In this document: in pieces, positions 57,596 through 64,000 of the stretch
How positions within the stretch are numbered: position 1 is the stretch's first letter
Layout of the letters: each line of letters opens with the position of its first letter
DNA from: Macrococcus carouselicus
GTDB taxonomy: Bacteria; Bacillota; Bacilli; Staphylococcales; Staphylococcaceae
Assembly (NCBI RefSeq): GCF_004359515.1
Contig: NZ_SCWD01000001.1
Span: forward strand, 1,104,713 to 1,168,712
DNA length: 64,000 bases
Direction: 5' to 3'
Notes under the pieces: generated by a model
The model's database searches: none
What the model saw: only the letters and a program-made list of their open reading frames with translations
What the model was told of the DNA's origin: nothing
Translations under genes and position numbers: made by a program

Positions 57596-57687
57596 ATAAT
57601 CCCTCCTCCTTTCTTAATACTCTTATTAATTTAGAACAACATTATGCTTTGATTTGTGATTTTGAATAACCTATTCTCTTAATTAAA

Positions 57688-57716
57688 ATTATATAGTAAT
57701 TTATTTGAGTCAACAA
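57688..57716 (-). promoter_or_regulatory. Probable promoter of the unknown defence operon
   Basis: On the minus strand TTGTTG and a perfect TATAAT are spaced 17 bases apart, after mmuM and before the 377-codon gene. Confidence 0.55.
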
Positions 57717-57723
57717 TTTCTTT

Positions 57724-58614
57724 TTACACTTTAAAGTTTTTTACAACCTCCCCTATCTCCTCAGGCCCCACCTGACAGCAGCCTCCGATGATCTTCACAC
57801 CCTGCTCCTTCCATCTGACAGCCGCTTCCACGAGCGAACTATCTTCCTGATCAATCCAGATTTTCTTCTCTGCGTCATATGTTCTGCCGCCGTTCGGATA
57901 GAGGATAAGTGGATGCTTACTGTGCTGCAGAAGGCCTTCAACCGCGGCATCGATGACTTTGGCGCTCGTACAGTTGACGCCGAATGCATGAATGTTCTTA
58001 ATGGTGCTAACGATTTCACAAACGTCTTTCAGGGATGTGCCGTCTGAGAGGTGGTTCTTATCCCTCAAGGTGACGGACAGCCAGCATTCGATATTGTCAT
58101 AGTTACTGAGCAATGTCTTGATCGCCTTGATTTCTTCCACATTAGGCACTGTCTCAAAGGCAAAGACCGTGATGCCTGCTGCTATCAATATATCCAGCCG
58201 TTCTTGATGATAATGAATATAGTCTTCCGCTGTCACTTCGTAATCACCTGTATACTCTGCACCGTTGCCGAGCATGGCGCCGTATGGTCCGAGCGAGCCG
58301 GCGACGATTGTCTGGTCTGTCGCGGCACGTCTTGCAAGTGTCACTGCTTGCTGCAGGTAGTACACTGCATCATCTCTTGTCAGTCCGCTGTTCAGAAATG
58401 ACGGCACGGCTGCCTGGTAAGTATTGGTCAGGATGATGTCTGCGCCGCTGTCGACAAAAGCCTTATGGACTTGATACACCGCTTCCGGCTGATGCTTGAT
58501 CAAGTTCGATGACCAGAGCGGGTGCTTGACGTCATAGCCGAATTGTTCGACGGTCGTGCCGAAGCCGCCGTCGAGGAGTGTGATGTCCTGCTTCAGTTTA
58601 TCTTGCAGCTTCAT
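57724..58614 (-). CDS. mmuM: Homocysteine S-methyltransferase MmuM
   Basis: Transfers a methyl group from S-methylmethionine to homocysteine, giving two methionines. The 296-residue protein has LLDGGFGTTVEQFG near residue 14 and zinc ligands in GVNCTS near 214 and GGCCQVGP near 281. The ATG at 58614 overlaps the mmuP end; a GTG nine bases upstream is possible. It is coupled to the permease and controlled by the SAM riboswitch in front of mmuP. Confidence 0.93.
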   Translation of the reverse strand: MKLQDKLKQDITLLDGGFGTTVEQFGYDVKHPLWSSNLIKHQPEAVYQVHKAFVDSGADIILTNTYQAAVPSFLNSGLTRDDAVYYLQQAVTLARRAATDQTIVAGSLGPYGAMLGNGAEYTGDYEVTAEDYIHYHQERLDILIAAGITVFAFETVPNVEEIKAIKTLLSNYDNIECWLSVTLRDKNHLSDGTSLKDVCEIVSTIKNIHAFGVNCTSAKVIDAAVEGLLQHSKHPLILYPNGGRTYDAEKKIWIDQEDSSLVEAAVRWKEQGVKIIGGCCQVGPEEIGEVVKNFKV

Positions 58615-59941
58615 GGATCTCACGTCCTTTCCTGTATTTGACGTAGTAATGAATCAGGCCGACGATGATGCAGAACGGCAGGCCGATGAGTGTTGCGAGG
58701 CGCTGGTTCGGATCGAAGAGCACGCCGATGCATGAGACGAGGCATAAAGTGAAGCCTGTCACCGGTAAGATGTATGATGAGCGGTTTGCCACGCCTGTTT
58801 TTTTAAGCTGGTTGATGCGCGACAGGCAGATGCTCATCCAGACGACGACCACCGCGAAGCCTGCGACTGAGACGAGGACGAGATAGACAGTTGTCGGCGC
58901 GATGACGCTCGATAACAGACTCAACAGCGCGCCTACTAAGCTGATCACTGTGGCGTTGACCGGCATACTGTTCTTGCTCAGTTTCTTCGCGACCGGCAGG
59001 ATATTGTCCTGTTCTGCCAGACTCCACAGCATTCTGCTCGCAGCATAAAGTCCTGAGTTCGCGGCGGACAGGAGTGCCGTCAGGATGATGAAGTTCATCA
59101 TATCGCCTGCGTACGGGATGCCGACGCTATCCAGAATCGAGACAAACGGGCTTTCCAGGAGACTTGCTTGATCCGTCGGTAATAACAGCACCATGATGAC
59201 GATGGTACCGATGAAGAGTAAGGCGAGCCGCCAGACGGTCGCACGAATGGTCTTCGGGATGACATGTTCAGGATTTTTCGTCTCGCCTGCTGCAATCGCA
59301 ATCAGCTCCGTGCCGCTGAACGCATAGTTGACAGCGAGCATCGTGATGAAGATACCGAACAGACCATTCGGTACATCGAATAACTGCTCGCCTGCTGTTA
59401 CAGGCTCGAGCGATGACGGCAGCACGTTGAACAGAATAAGCAGGCCGATCAGCATGAAGGCGATGATCGCAAGCACTTTGATGAGCGACAGCCAGAACTC
59501 CGCTTCGCCGTAGATCCGGCTCGACGTCATGTTGACCGCGATAATGATGACGATGAATATGAGACTGAACAGCCAGACCGGAAAATCCGGGAACCATTTC
59601 TGAAACAGAATACCGCCTGCCGTGACCTCGGAACCGATTGCAATGGTCCAGCACAGCCAGTAGCTCCAGGCGACGACGTGACCGACAGACGGATGGATAT
59701 AAATGTTCGCATATGTATGAAACCCGCCGACATCCGGGTGCTTGACCGCCAGTGCCCCGAGACACTTCATCACGATATAAACCAGTAAGGCCCCGACGAT
59801 ATAACTGATGACCATGCCGATCGGTCCTGCCTGCTGCAGCGTATAGCCGGTGCTGAGGAACAGTCCCGTGCCGATCACCCCACCGAAACTGAGCATCATG
59901 ACGTGCCGCTGCTCTAAACCTCTTCTGAACTCATTAGACAT
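58598..59941 (-). CDS. mmuP: S-methylmethionine permease MmuP
   Basis: An APC-family amino-acid permease of 447 residues with about twelve membrane helices (FGGVIGTGLFLSTG near residue 20, the usual first helix). The ATG at 59941 follows GGGAGG, directly after the riboswitch terminator. Its operon with mmuM and the SAM-I riboswitch identify the substrate as S-methylmethionine or a close methionine precursor, better than sequence alone would. Confidence 0.9.
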   Translation of the reverse strand: MSNEFRRGLEQRHVMMLSFGGVIGTGLFLSTGYTLQQAGPIGMVISYIVGALLVYIVMKCLGALAVKHPDVGGFHTYANIYIHPSVGHVVAWSYWLCWTIAIGSEVTAGGILFQKWFPDFPVWLFSLIFIVIIIAVNMTSSRIYGEAEFWLSLIKVLAIIAFMLIGLLILFNVLPSSLEPVTAGEQLFDVPNGLFGIFITMLAVNYAFSGTELIAIAAGETKNPEHVIPKTIRATVWRLALLFIGTIVIMVLLLPTDQASLLESPFVSILDSVGIPYAGDMMNFIILTALLSAANSGLYAASRMLWSLAEQDNILPVAKKLSKNSMPVNATVISLVGALLSLLSSVIAPTTVYLVLVSVAGFAVVVVWMSICLSRINQLKKTGVANRSSYILPVTGFTLCLVSCIGVLFDPNQRLATLIGLPFCIIVGLIHYYVKYRKGREIHEAAR

Positions 59942-59957
59942 TGCAATTTCCTCCCAT

Positions 59958-59987
59958 AAAAAAATACCCCTCTGAAAAAGAGGAGTA
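59958..59987 (-). terminator. Terminator (expression platform) of the SAM riboswitch
   Basis: On the minus strand TACTCCTCTTT and AGAGGGGTA form a stem followed by T7, then the mmuP ribosome-binding site. Formed when SAM is bound. Confidence 0.88.
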
Positions 59988-59999
59988 CTAAAGTATACA

Positions 60000-60105
60000 C
60001 TCATATTTCAGGCGAACCTGTTGGAGTTAGCACCGTGCAGCTGCCGGTTGCTGAGACTTCATAGGGCCAATTCCCTCCGTCTGCTCTTTATAAGTTATTT
60101 AATTG
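60000..60105 (-). promoter_or_regulatory. SAM-I riboswitch (S-box) upstream of mmuP
   Basis: The minus strand reads AGAGCAGACGGAGGGAATTG then GCCCTATGAAGTCTCAGCAACC and GGTGCTAACTCCAACAGG, all hallmark S-box blocks. SAM binding favours the adjacent terminator, so mmuP-mmuM are made when SAM is low. Confidence 0.93.
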
Positions 60106-60343
60106 TAATACAGCATATCATCTATAGATGAAGTGGTCAATGTGATTTTGTCAGTTACTTATCGTGCTCTGCTCCTCAAATAAGCAATTTTTATCTTATA
60201 GATAAGAGTCTTAACAGCAGTCAATAAATCACTGCTGTTTTATCTCGTTATTTTATTATGATGTGCGCGATCTACGGCATGTTCAACTTTTTTGATGATA
60301 AGGAGCATAGCACATCATGGTGACATACATGGCTGTACAAAAC
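60106..60343. other. Non-coding gap between riboswitch and tRNA-Leu
   Basis: About 240 bases with no credible gene. It holds the hairpin AACAGCAGT / ACTGCTGTT near 60212-60242 and a perfect 9-bp inverted repeat ATGATGTGC / GCACATCAT at 60258 and 60310. The riboswitch transcript should start near its left end. Confidence 0.5.
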
Positions 60344-60375
60344 AAAATCCTCTCCATTTAAGATGGAGAGGATTT
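60344..60375 (-). terminator. Terminator of tRNA-Leu(CAA)
   Basis: AAATCCTCTCCAT and ATGGAGAGGATTT form a 13-bp stem with T-rich follow-on, directly behind the tRNA gene. Confidence 0.88.
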
Positions 60376-60381
60376 CTAAGA

Positions 60382-60463
60382 TACCACCGGTCGGGGTCGA
60401 ACCGACACTCCGTGAGGAACCGGATTTTGAGTCCGGCGCGTCTGCCAATTCCGCCACGGTGGC
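60382..60463 (-). tRNA. tRNA-Leu (anticodon CAA)
   Basis: Full cloverleaf with long variable arm; acceptor GCCACCG pairs with CGGTGGT. Anticodon stem CCGGA/TCCGG frames loop CTCAAAA, giving CAA. CCA is not encoded. It has its own promoter and terminator. Confidence 0.96.
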
Positions 60464-60490
60464 AGAATATTAAATTAAGACAGTATGCTT

Positions 60491-60519
60491 ATTATATAGT
60501 AACTGTCTGGATCAGTCAA
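60491..60519 (-). promoter_or_regulatory. Promoter of tRNA-Leu(CAA)
   Basis: TTGACT and TATAAT with a 17-base spacer on the minus strand, 27 bases before the tRNA. Confidence 0.88.
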
Positions 60520-60525
60520 GCCATG

Positions 60526-60552
60526 AAAAAGGGAATCAGCTGACTGATTCCC
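60526..60552 (-). terminator. Terminator of the secreted two-repeat protein gene
   Basis: GGGAATCA and TGATTCCC around a 6-base loop, then T5 on the minus strand. Confidence 0.88.
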
Positions 60553-60558
60553 TCATTG

Positions 60559-61587
60559 TTATTGATATGTCACAGTCGCAACAAGCCATAAACCGTTATG
60601 TTTTTCTGCGGTTACTTTCACATTTTTACCATACTGCCTTGTTGTCGTATAGATTTTCGACTGCTTACCTGTATCTGTCTCCTCCATGTAACTGCCGTTT
60701 TTGACTGAAGTGGCTGTGCCTAAATATTTTTCTGCTGTTGTCAGCTTCTGCGGATGGTCATAGAGATCATATGAGAAGGTGATCTGCTTCAATATATTAC
60801 CTGCCGGCACATTGTAGTTGAACAGGATATTCATTTCGCTGCCATATGTTGCCACTACTTCTTTCACTTGGCCCTTTTTGCGGGTGATGTCATCTGAAGA
60901 GGATTCACCGACTTTGGCAACGATCTGAGCATTGGTCATCCCGGGTTTGACTCCGAATAAGGTATAATCCCCTTTTTTCATCGCCTTATATTCACTGCCT
61001 TTTAACGCTGTGAAATCAGCATTTTTCAGTTTTGAGGAATCGACTGTCTCCCTGACTTCATTATTGATGTAACCGCCTGTAAGGACCCATTCACCTTGAG
61101 GTCGCTCAAAGAACAAGGTTAAGTGCCCGTATTCTCTATCTAGTGTGTCGTCTTTGATATCTTTCGTATCATTATCAAATGTCTCTGAATACTTATATTT
61201 ACCGAGTACAGCACTGATATCTTTTAGTTTGTAGTTTTTACCGGCGTAATCAAAGTAGATGTTATCTACTTTCATATCAGCGACCTTCGCTTTACGACTA
61301 TCTGCTTCTGAGCTGATATTTACTTGATTATAGTCAGCTGACAAATAAGTCCAGTCATCACTTCTGCTCTCATACTCTGTACCGGGCACACCCAGCTTTT
61401 TATAGATTTGTTCATATGAACTGCCAAGCTGAATGCCTTGCAACGAATAAGTACCCTTCTTTAACTGATCAACTGTCTTTTTGTCTTTAAGATCAGGTAC
61501 GGCAATCTTGGATGCTGCTTCAGTCACTTGAACAGTACCGGTCGTGAGTACTGATGCAGCAAGTGCAGCTGCTAATAGTTTCTTCAT
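60559..61587 (-). CDS. Secreted protein with two DUF4309-like repeats
   Basis: A 342-residue protein with a signal peptide (MKKLLAAALAASVLTTGT..., cleavage near TEA-AS at residue 25). Two related units follow: KGTYSLQGIQLGSSYEQIYKKLG near 48 and KGDYTLFGVKPGMTNAQIVAKVG near 206. Both have the G-x-x-x-x-x-v-x-x-x-l-G pattern of DUF4309/SmpA-like folds. The secreted protein at 39325 has a similar unit. Function unknown. AAAGGGG precedes the ATG. Confidence 0.72.
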   Translation of the reverse strand: MKKLLAAALAASVLTTGTVQVTEAASKIAVPDLKDKKTVDQLKKGTYSLQGIQLGSSYEQIYKKLGVPGTEYESRSDDWTYLSADYNQVNISSEADSRKAKVADMKVDNIYFDYAGKNYKLKDISAVLGKYKYSETFDNDTKDIKDDTLDREYGHLTLFFERPQGEWVLTGGYINNEVRETVDSSKLKNADFTALKGSEYKAMKKGDYTLFGVKPGMTNAQIVAKVGESSSDDITRKKGQVKEVVATYGSEMNILFNYNVPAGNILKQITFSYDLYDHPQKLTTAEKYLGTATSVKNGSYMEETDTGKQSKIYTTTRQYGKNVKVTAEKHNGLWLVATVTYQ

Positions 61588-61686
61588 TTTATTGTCCCCT
61601 TTTCAATTTATTGTAATATAATTTATTATATAGGAAATCTCTTCAATTGAATATCACTTTTCTTATTTTTAAGAAAACTTTAAGGT

Positions 61687-61719
61687 AAAAAAAAGACTCA
61701 CTACATATGTAGTGAGTCT
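61687..61719 (-). terminator. Terminator of the rRNA-tRNA operon
   Basis: A perfect 26-base palindrome AGACTCACTACAT-ATGTAGTGAGTCT followed by T7 on the minus strand, 50 bases after the last tRNA. Confidence 0.92.
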
Positions 61720-61770
61720 GGAATATAAAAAAACAGGATTACTCCTGCATCAGAATTAATTAAATTAAGA

Positions 61771-61844
61771 TGGAGGCGCCAACCGGATTTGAACCGATGA
61801 TAGAGGTGTTGCAGACCTCGGCCTTACCACTTGGCTATGGCGCC
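61771..61844 (-). tRNA. tRNA-Cys (GCA)
   Basis: Acceptor GGCGCCA pairs with TTGGCGCC; anticodon loop CTGCAAC gives GCA. CCA is encoded. Last gene of the tRNA cluster. Confidence 0.96.
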
Positions 61845-61854
61845 TAATGAAAAG

Positions 61855-61926
61855 CTGGGGTAGCTGGATTCGAACCAACGAGTGACGGAGTCAAAGTCCG
61901 TTGCCTTACCGCTTGGCTATACCCCA
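61855..61926 (-). tRNA. tRNA-Gln (TTG)
   Basis: Starts with U paired to A72, usual for Gln tRNA; anticodon loop CTTTGAC gives TTG. CCA not encoded. Confidence 0.96.
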
Positions 61927-61934
61927 ATAATAAA

Positions 61935-62009
61935 GGGCGACTGATGGGAATCGAACCCACGAATGCCGGAACCACAATCCGGTGCGTTAACCACTTCGCC
62001 ACAATCGCC
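61935..62009 (-). tRNA. tRNA-His (GTG)
   Basis: Anticodon loop TTGTGGT gives GTG; the extra G at -1 faces C73. CCA not encoded. Confidence 0.96.
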
Positions 62010-62010
62010 A

Positions 62011-62084
62011 TGGCAGGGGCAGTAGGAATCGAACCCACATCAAAGGTTTTGGAGACCTCTATTCTACCGTTAAACTATGCCCCT
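62011..62084 (-). tRNA. tRNA-Trp (CCA)
   Basis: Starts AGGGGCATAGTTTAACGG as in Bacillus tRNA-Trp; anticodon loop CTCCAAA gives CCA. 3' CCA is encoded. Confidence 0.96.
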
Positions 62085-62088
62085 ATTA

Positions 62089-62172
62089 TGGTGGAGGGGG
62101 GCAGATTCGAACTGCCGAACCCGAAGGAGCGGATTTACAGTCCGCCGCGTTTAGCCACTTCGCTACCCCTCC
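62089..62172 (-). tRNA. tRNA-Tyr (GTA)
   Basis: Long variable arm; anticodon loop CTGTAAA gives GTA. CCA is encoded. Confidence 0.96.
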
Positions 62173-62177
62173 ATGCA

Positions 62178-62253
<76 letters not shown>

Positions 62254-62270
62254 ATAACATAATAAAAAGA

Positions 62271-62343
62271 TGGCTCAGGACGGAATCGAACCGCCGACAC
62301 ATGGATTTTCAATCCATTGCTCTACCGACTGAGCTACTGAGCC
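62271..62343 (-). tRNA. tRNA-Phe (GAA)
   Basis: Acceptor GGCTCAG; anticodon loop TTGAAAA gives GAA. CCA not encoded. Confidence 0.96.
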
Positions 62344-62348
62344 ATACA

Positions 62349-62424
62349 TGGCGGTCCCGACCGGGATCGAACCGGCGATCTCCTGCGTGACAGGCAGGCA
62401 TGTTAACCGCTACACCACGGGACC
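62349..62424 (-). tRNA. tRNA-Asp (GTC)
   Basis: Acceptor GGTCCCG; anticodon loop CTGTCAC gives GTC; G73 discriminator. CCA is encoded. Confidence 0.96.
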
Positions 62425-62428
62425 TTAG

Positions 62429-62502
<74 letters not shown>

Positions 62503-62552
62503 TTAATAATAAATAGGTATTCATTCTTGCTGTTTGCTGAAGTAAAAAATAA

Positions 62553-62645
62553 TGGCGGAGGAAGAGGGATTCGAACCCCCGCGAGCCGTAAAGCCCCTGT
62601 CGGTTTTCAAGACCGATCCCTTCAGCCGGACTTGGGTATTCCTCC
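62553..62645 (-). tRNA. tRNA-Ser (TGA)
   Basis: Long variable arm; anticodon loop CTTGAAA gives TGA; G73. CCA is encoded. Confidence 0.96.
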
Positions 62646-62655
62646 ATTATATAAG

Positions 62656-62729
62656 TGGACCTTGCAGGACTCGAACCTGCGACCCAACGGTTATGAGCCG
62701 TTTGCTCTAACCAACTGAGCTAAAGGTCC
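62656..62729 (-). tRNA. tRNA-Ile2 (CAT, lysidine-modified)
   Basis: Anticodon reads CAT but the body starts GGACCTTTAGCTCAGTTGG, the minor isoleucine tRNA type in Bacillales whose C34 is changed to lysidine. CCA not encoded. Could be mislabelled Met by anticodon alone. Confidence 0.85.
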
Positions 62730-62762
62730 TAAATCCAAGGTTTCACTATTAAAAAAGATAAA

Positions 62763-62836
62763 TGGCGGCAGAGGGGATCGAACCCCCGACCTCACGGGTA
62801 TGAACCGTACGCTCTAGCCAGCTGAGCTACGCCGCC
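62763..62836 (-). tRNA. Elongator tRNA-Met (CAT)
   Basis: Starts GGCGGCGTAGCTCAGCTGG, the elongator Met type; loop TTCATAC gives CAT. CCA not encoded. Confidence 0.94.
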
Positions 62837-62856
62837 GAAATGATATTAATTTTAAA

Positions 62857-62932
62857 TGGTGGAGACTAGCGGGATCGAACCGCTGACCTCCTGCGTGCAA
62901 AGCAGGCGCTCTCCCAGCTGAGCTAAGCCCCC
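62857..62932 (-). tRNA. tRNA-Ala (TGC)
   Basis: Anticodon loop TTTGCAC gives TGC. The acceptor stem has two G-T pairs (GGGGGCT with AGTCTCC). CCA is encoded. Confidence 0.95.
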
Positions 62933-62955
62933 ATATATATCACTCAAGAAGTAAG

Positions 62956-63029
62956 TCGGGAAGACAGGATTCGAACCTGCGACCCCTTGGTCCCAAACCA
63001 AGTGCTCTACCAAGCTGAGCTACTTCCCG
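62956..63029 (-). tRNA. tRNA-Pro (TGG)
   Basis: Starts CGGGAAG; anticodon loop TTTGGGA gives TGG. CCA not encoded. Confidence 0.96.
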
Positions 63030-63039
63030 TAGCATAAAA

Positions 63040-63116
63040 TGGCGCGCCCGAGAGGAGTCGAACCCCTAACCTTTTGATCCGTAGTCAAACGCTCTATCCA
63101 ATTGAGCTACGGGCGC
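63040..63116 (-). tRNA. tRNA-Arg (ACG)
   Basis: Acceptor GCGCCCG; anticodon loop CTACGGA gives ACG. CCA is encoded. Confidence 0.96.
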
Positions 63117-63121
63117 ATAAA

Positions 63122-63210
63122 TGGTGCCGAGGACCGGAATCGAACCGGTACGGTAATCACTTACCGCAGGATTTTAAGTCCTGTGCGTCTGCCAGTTCCG
63201 CCACCCCGGC
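63122..63210 (-). tRNA. tRNA-Leu (TAA)
   Basis: Long variable arm; anticodon loop CTTAAAA gives TAA. CCA is encoded. Confidence 0.96.
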
Positions 63211-63248
63211 AACTTTATATTATAAGTTGTCAGTTATATTGAAAATAA

Positions 63249-63323
63249 TGGAGCGGAAGACGGGATTCGAACCCGCGACCCCAACCTTGGCAAGGTTGTA
63301 TTCTACCACTGAACTACTTCCGC
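63249..63323 (-). tRNA. tRNA-Gly (GCC)
   Basis: Acceptor GCGGAAG; anticodon loop TTGCCAA gives GCC. CCA is encoded. Confidence 0.96.
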
Positions 63324-63328
63324 ATATA

Positions 63329-63412
63329 TGGTGCGAGTGAAGGGAGTCGAACCCCCACGCCGTAGGCGCTAGATCCTAAGTCTAGTGCGTCTGCCAGTTC
63401 CGCCACACTCGC
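63329..63412 (-). tRNA. tRNA-Leu (TAG)
   Basis: Long variable arm; anticodon loop CTTAGGA gives TAG. CCA is encoded. Confidence 0.96.
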
Positions 63413-63431
63413 AATTAATTTTAAAAAGAAA

Positions 63432-63507
63432 TGGTGAGCCATAGAGGATTCGAACCTCTGACCCTTTGATTAAAAGTCAAATGCTCTACCAACTGAGCTA
63501 ATGGCTC
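63432..63507 (-). tRNA. tRNA-Lys (TTT)
   Basis: Acceptor GAGCCAT; anticodon loop CTTTTAA gives TTT. CCA is encoded. Confidence 0.96.
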
Positions 63508-63511
63508 TACA

Positions 63512-63587
<76 letters not shown>

Positions 63588-63597
63588 ATAATAGAAA

Positions 63598-63673
63598 TGG
63601 TGGAGGATGACGGGATCGAACCGCCGACCCTCTGCTTGTAAGGCAGATGCTCTCCCAGCTGAGCTAATCCTCC
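63598..63673 (-). tRNA. tRNA-Val (TAC)
   Basis: Acceptor GGAGGAT; anticodon loop CTTACAA gives TAC. CCA is encoded. First tRNA after 5S. Confidence 0.96.
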
Positions 63674-63683
63674 ATTTATAAAT

Positions 63684-63799
63684 TGCCCGGCAACGTCCTA
63701 CTCTCGCGGAACGTAAGTCCAACTACCATCGGCGCTAGAGAGCTTAACTTCTGTGTTCGGTATGGGAACAGGTGTGACCTCTCTGCCATCGTCACCAGA
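63684..63799 (-). rRNA. rrf: 5S ribosomal RNA
   Basis: On the minus strand it starts TCTGGTGACGATGGCAGAGA and ends in GTTGCCGGGCA, with the invariant CCGAACACAGAAGTTAAGC block in the middle. Length about 116 bases. Ends are set by family comparison and may be off by a few bases. Confidence 0.95.
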
Positions 63800-63877
63800 C
63801 AGATTGAGAATATACTCTCAAAACTAGATAAGTAAGAAGAAGTGATTGACAAGCGAGACCGATAAAAAATCTTTTTT

Positions 63878-64000
63878 GATTAAGTCTTCGATCGATTAGT
63901 ATTCGTCAGCTCCACACATTACTGTGCTTCCACCTCGAACCTATTGACCTCATCATCTCTGAGGGATCTTATAACCGAAGTTGGGAAATCTCATCTTGAG
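63878..64000 (-). rRNA. rrl: 23S ribosomal RNA, 3' end (partial)
   Basis: The minus strand ends ...GAGCTGACGAATACTAATCG then ATCGAAGACTTAATC, the standard 3' end of Bacillales 23S rRNA. The rest lies beyond the window edge. About 80 bases separate it from 5S. Confidence 0.93.

Noticed and set aside
62656..62729. Calling this CAT tRNA a second elongator Met
   Set aside because: Its body matches the lysidine-type isoleucine tRNA, and a separate elongator Met and an initiator are both present.

Overview
The window looks like the chromosome of a Staphylococcaceae bacterium, most like a Macrococcus or a relative of Staphylococcus. The evidence is the gene order (hemE-hemH beside a TRAP/HmoB gene, then ecsAB, hit, ytxH, hpr, prsA, yhaM-yhaN-yhaO, yheA-yheB), an AirSR-type two-component system beside a yhcX-type gene, a fused glnPH gene, NfrA, and tRNA genes packed behind a 5S/23S rRNA operon. 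Core genes are fairly GC-rich for this family. The genus call is inference; the family call is firm.

Bases 1-36,200 are ordinary core chromosome: haem synthesis (hemE, hemH, hemZ), secretion and folding (ecsAB, prsA), nucleic-acid enzymes (yhaM, yhaN, yhaO, rluA-type, trmL, queG), a dicarboxylate/glutamate symporter, a CDF metal exporter, the airSR-yhcX operon, polyphosphate metabolism (ppx-ppk), fumC, nitroreductases and a glutamine-type ABC transporter. Most convergent pairs share one bidirectional terminator. Two small genes (49 and 37 codons) and a possible structured RNA lie near 29.1-30.4 kb.

Bases 36,260-44,200 are transitional. They hold an alpha/beta hydrolase, a PadR-controlled operon of two paralogous membrane proteins, and a decayed segmental duplication of membrane, SMI1/SUKH and unknown genes. 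An AT-rich two-gene insert sits between the two copies.

Bases 44,260-57,720 are an AT-rich defence island read entirely on the minus strand. From promoter-proximal to distal it holds three unrecognised genes (377, 296 and 399 aa; the second and third carry PD-(D/E)xK-like motifs), an IS30-family insertion, an Eco57I-type DNA methylase overlapping a GIY-YIG/DEAH helicase restriction subunit, then EVE-McrB and McrC. The EVE-McrB frame is split by one TGA codon. mcrC is split by a third copy of a perfect 10-bp repeat; two copies would restore the frame, so it may be phase-variable. Without the IS element the unknown genes and the methylase-helicase pair would be about 70 bp apart, so they may be one system.

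Bases 57,724-64,000 return to core sequence: mmuP-mmuM behind a SAM-I riboswitch, tRNA-Leu(CAA), a secreted two-repeat protein, then an rRNA operon end (partial 23S, 5S) followed by 21 tRNA genes, all on the minus strand.
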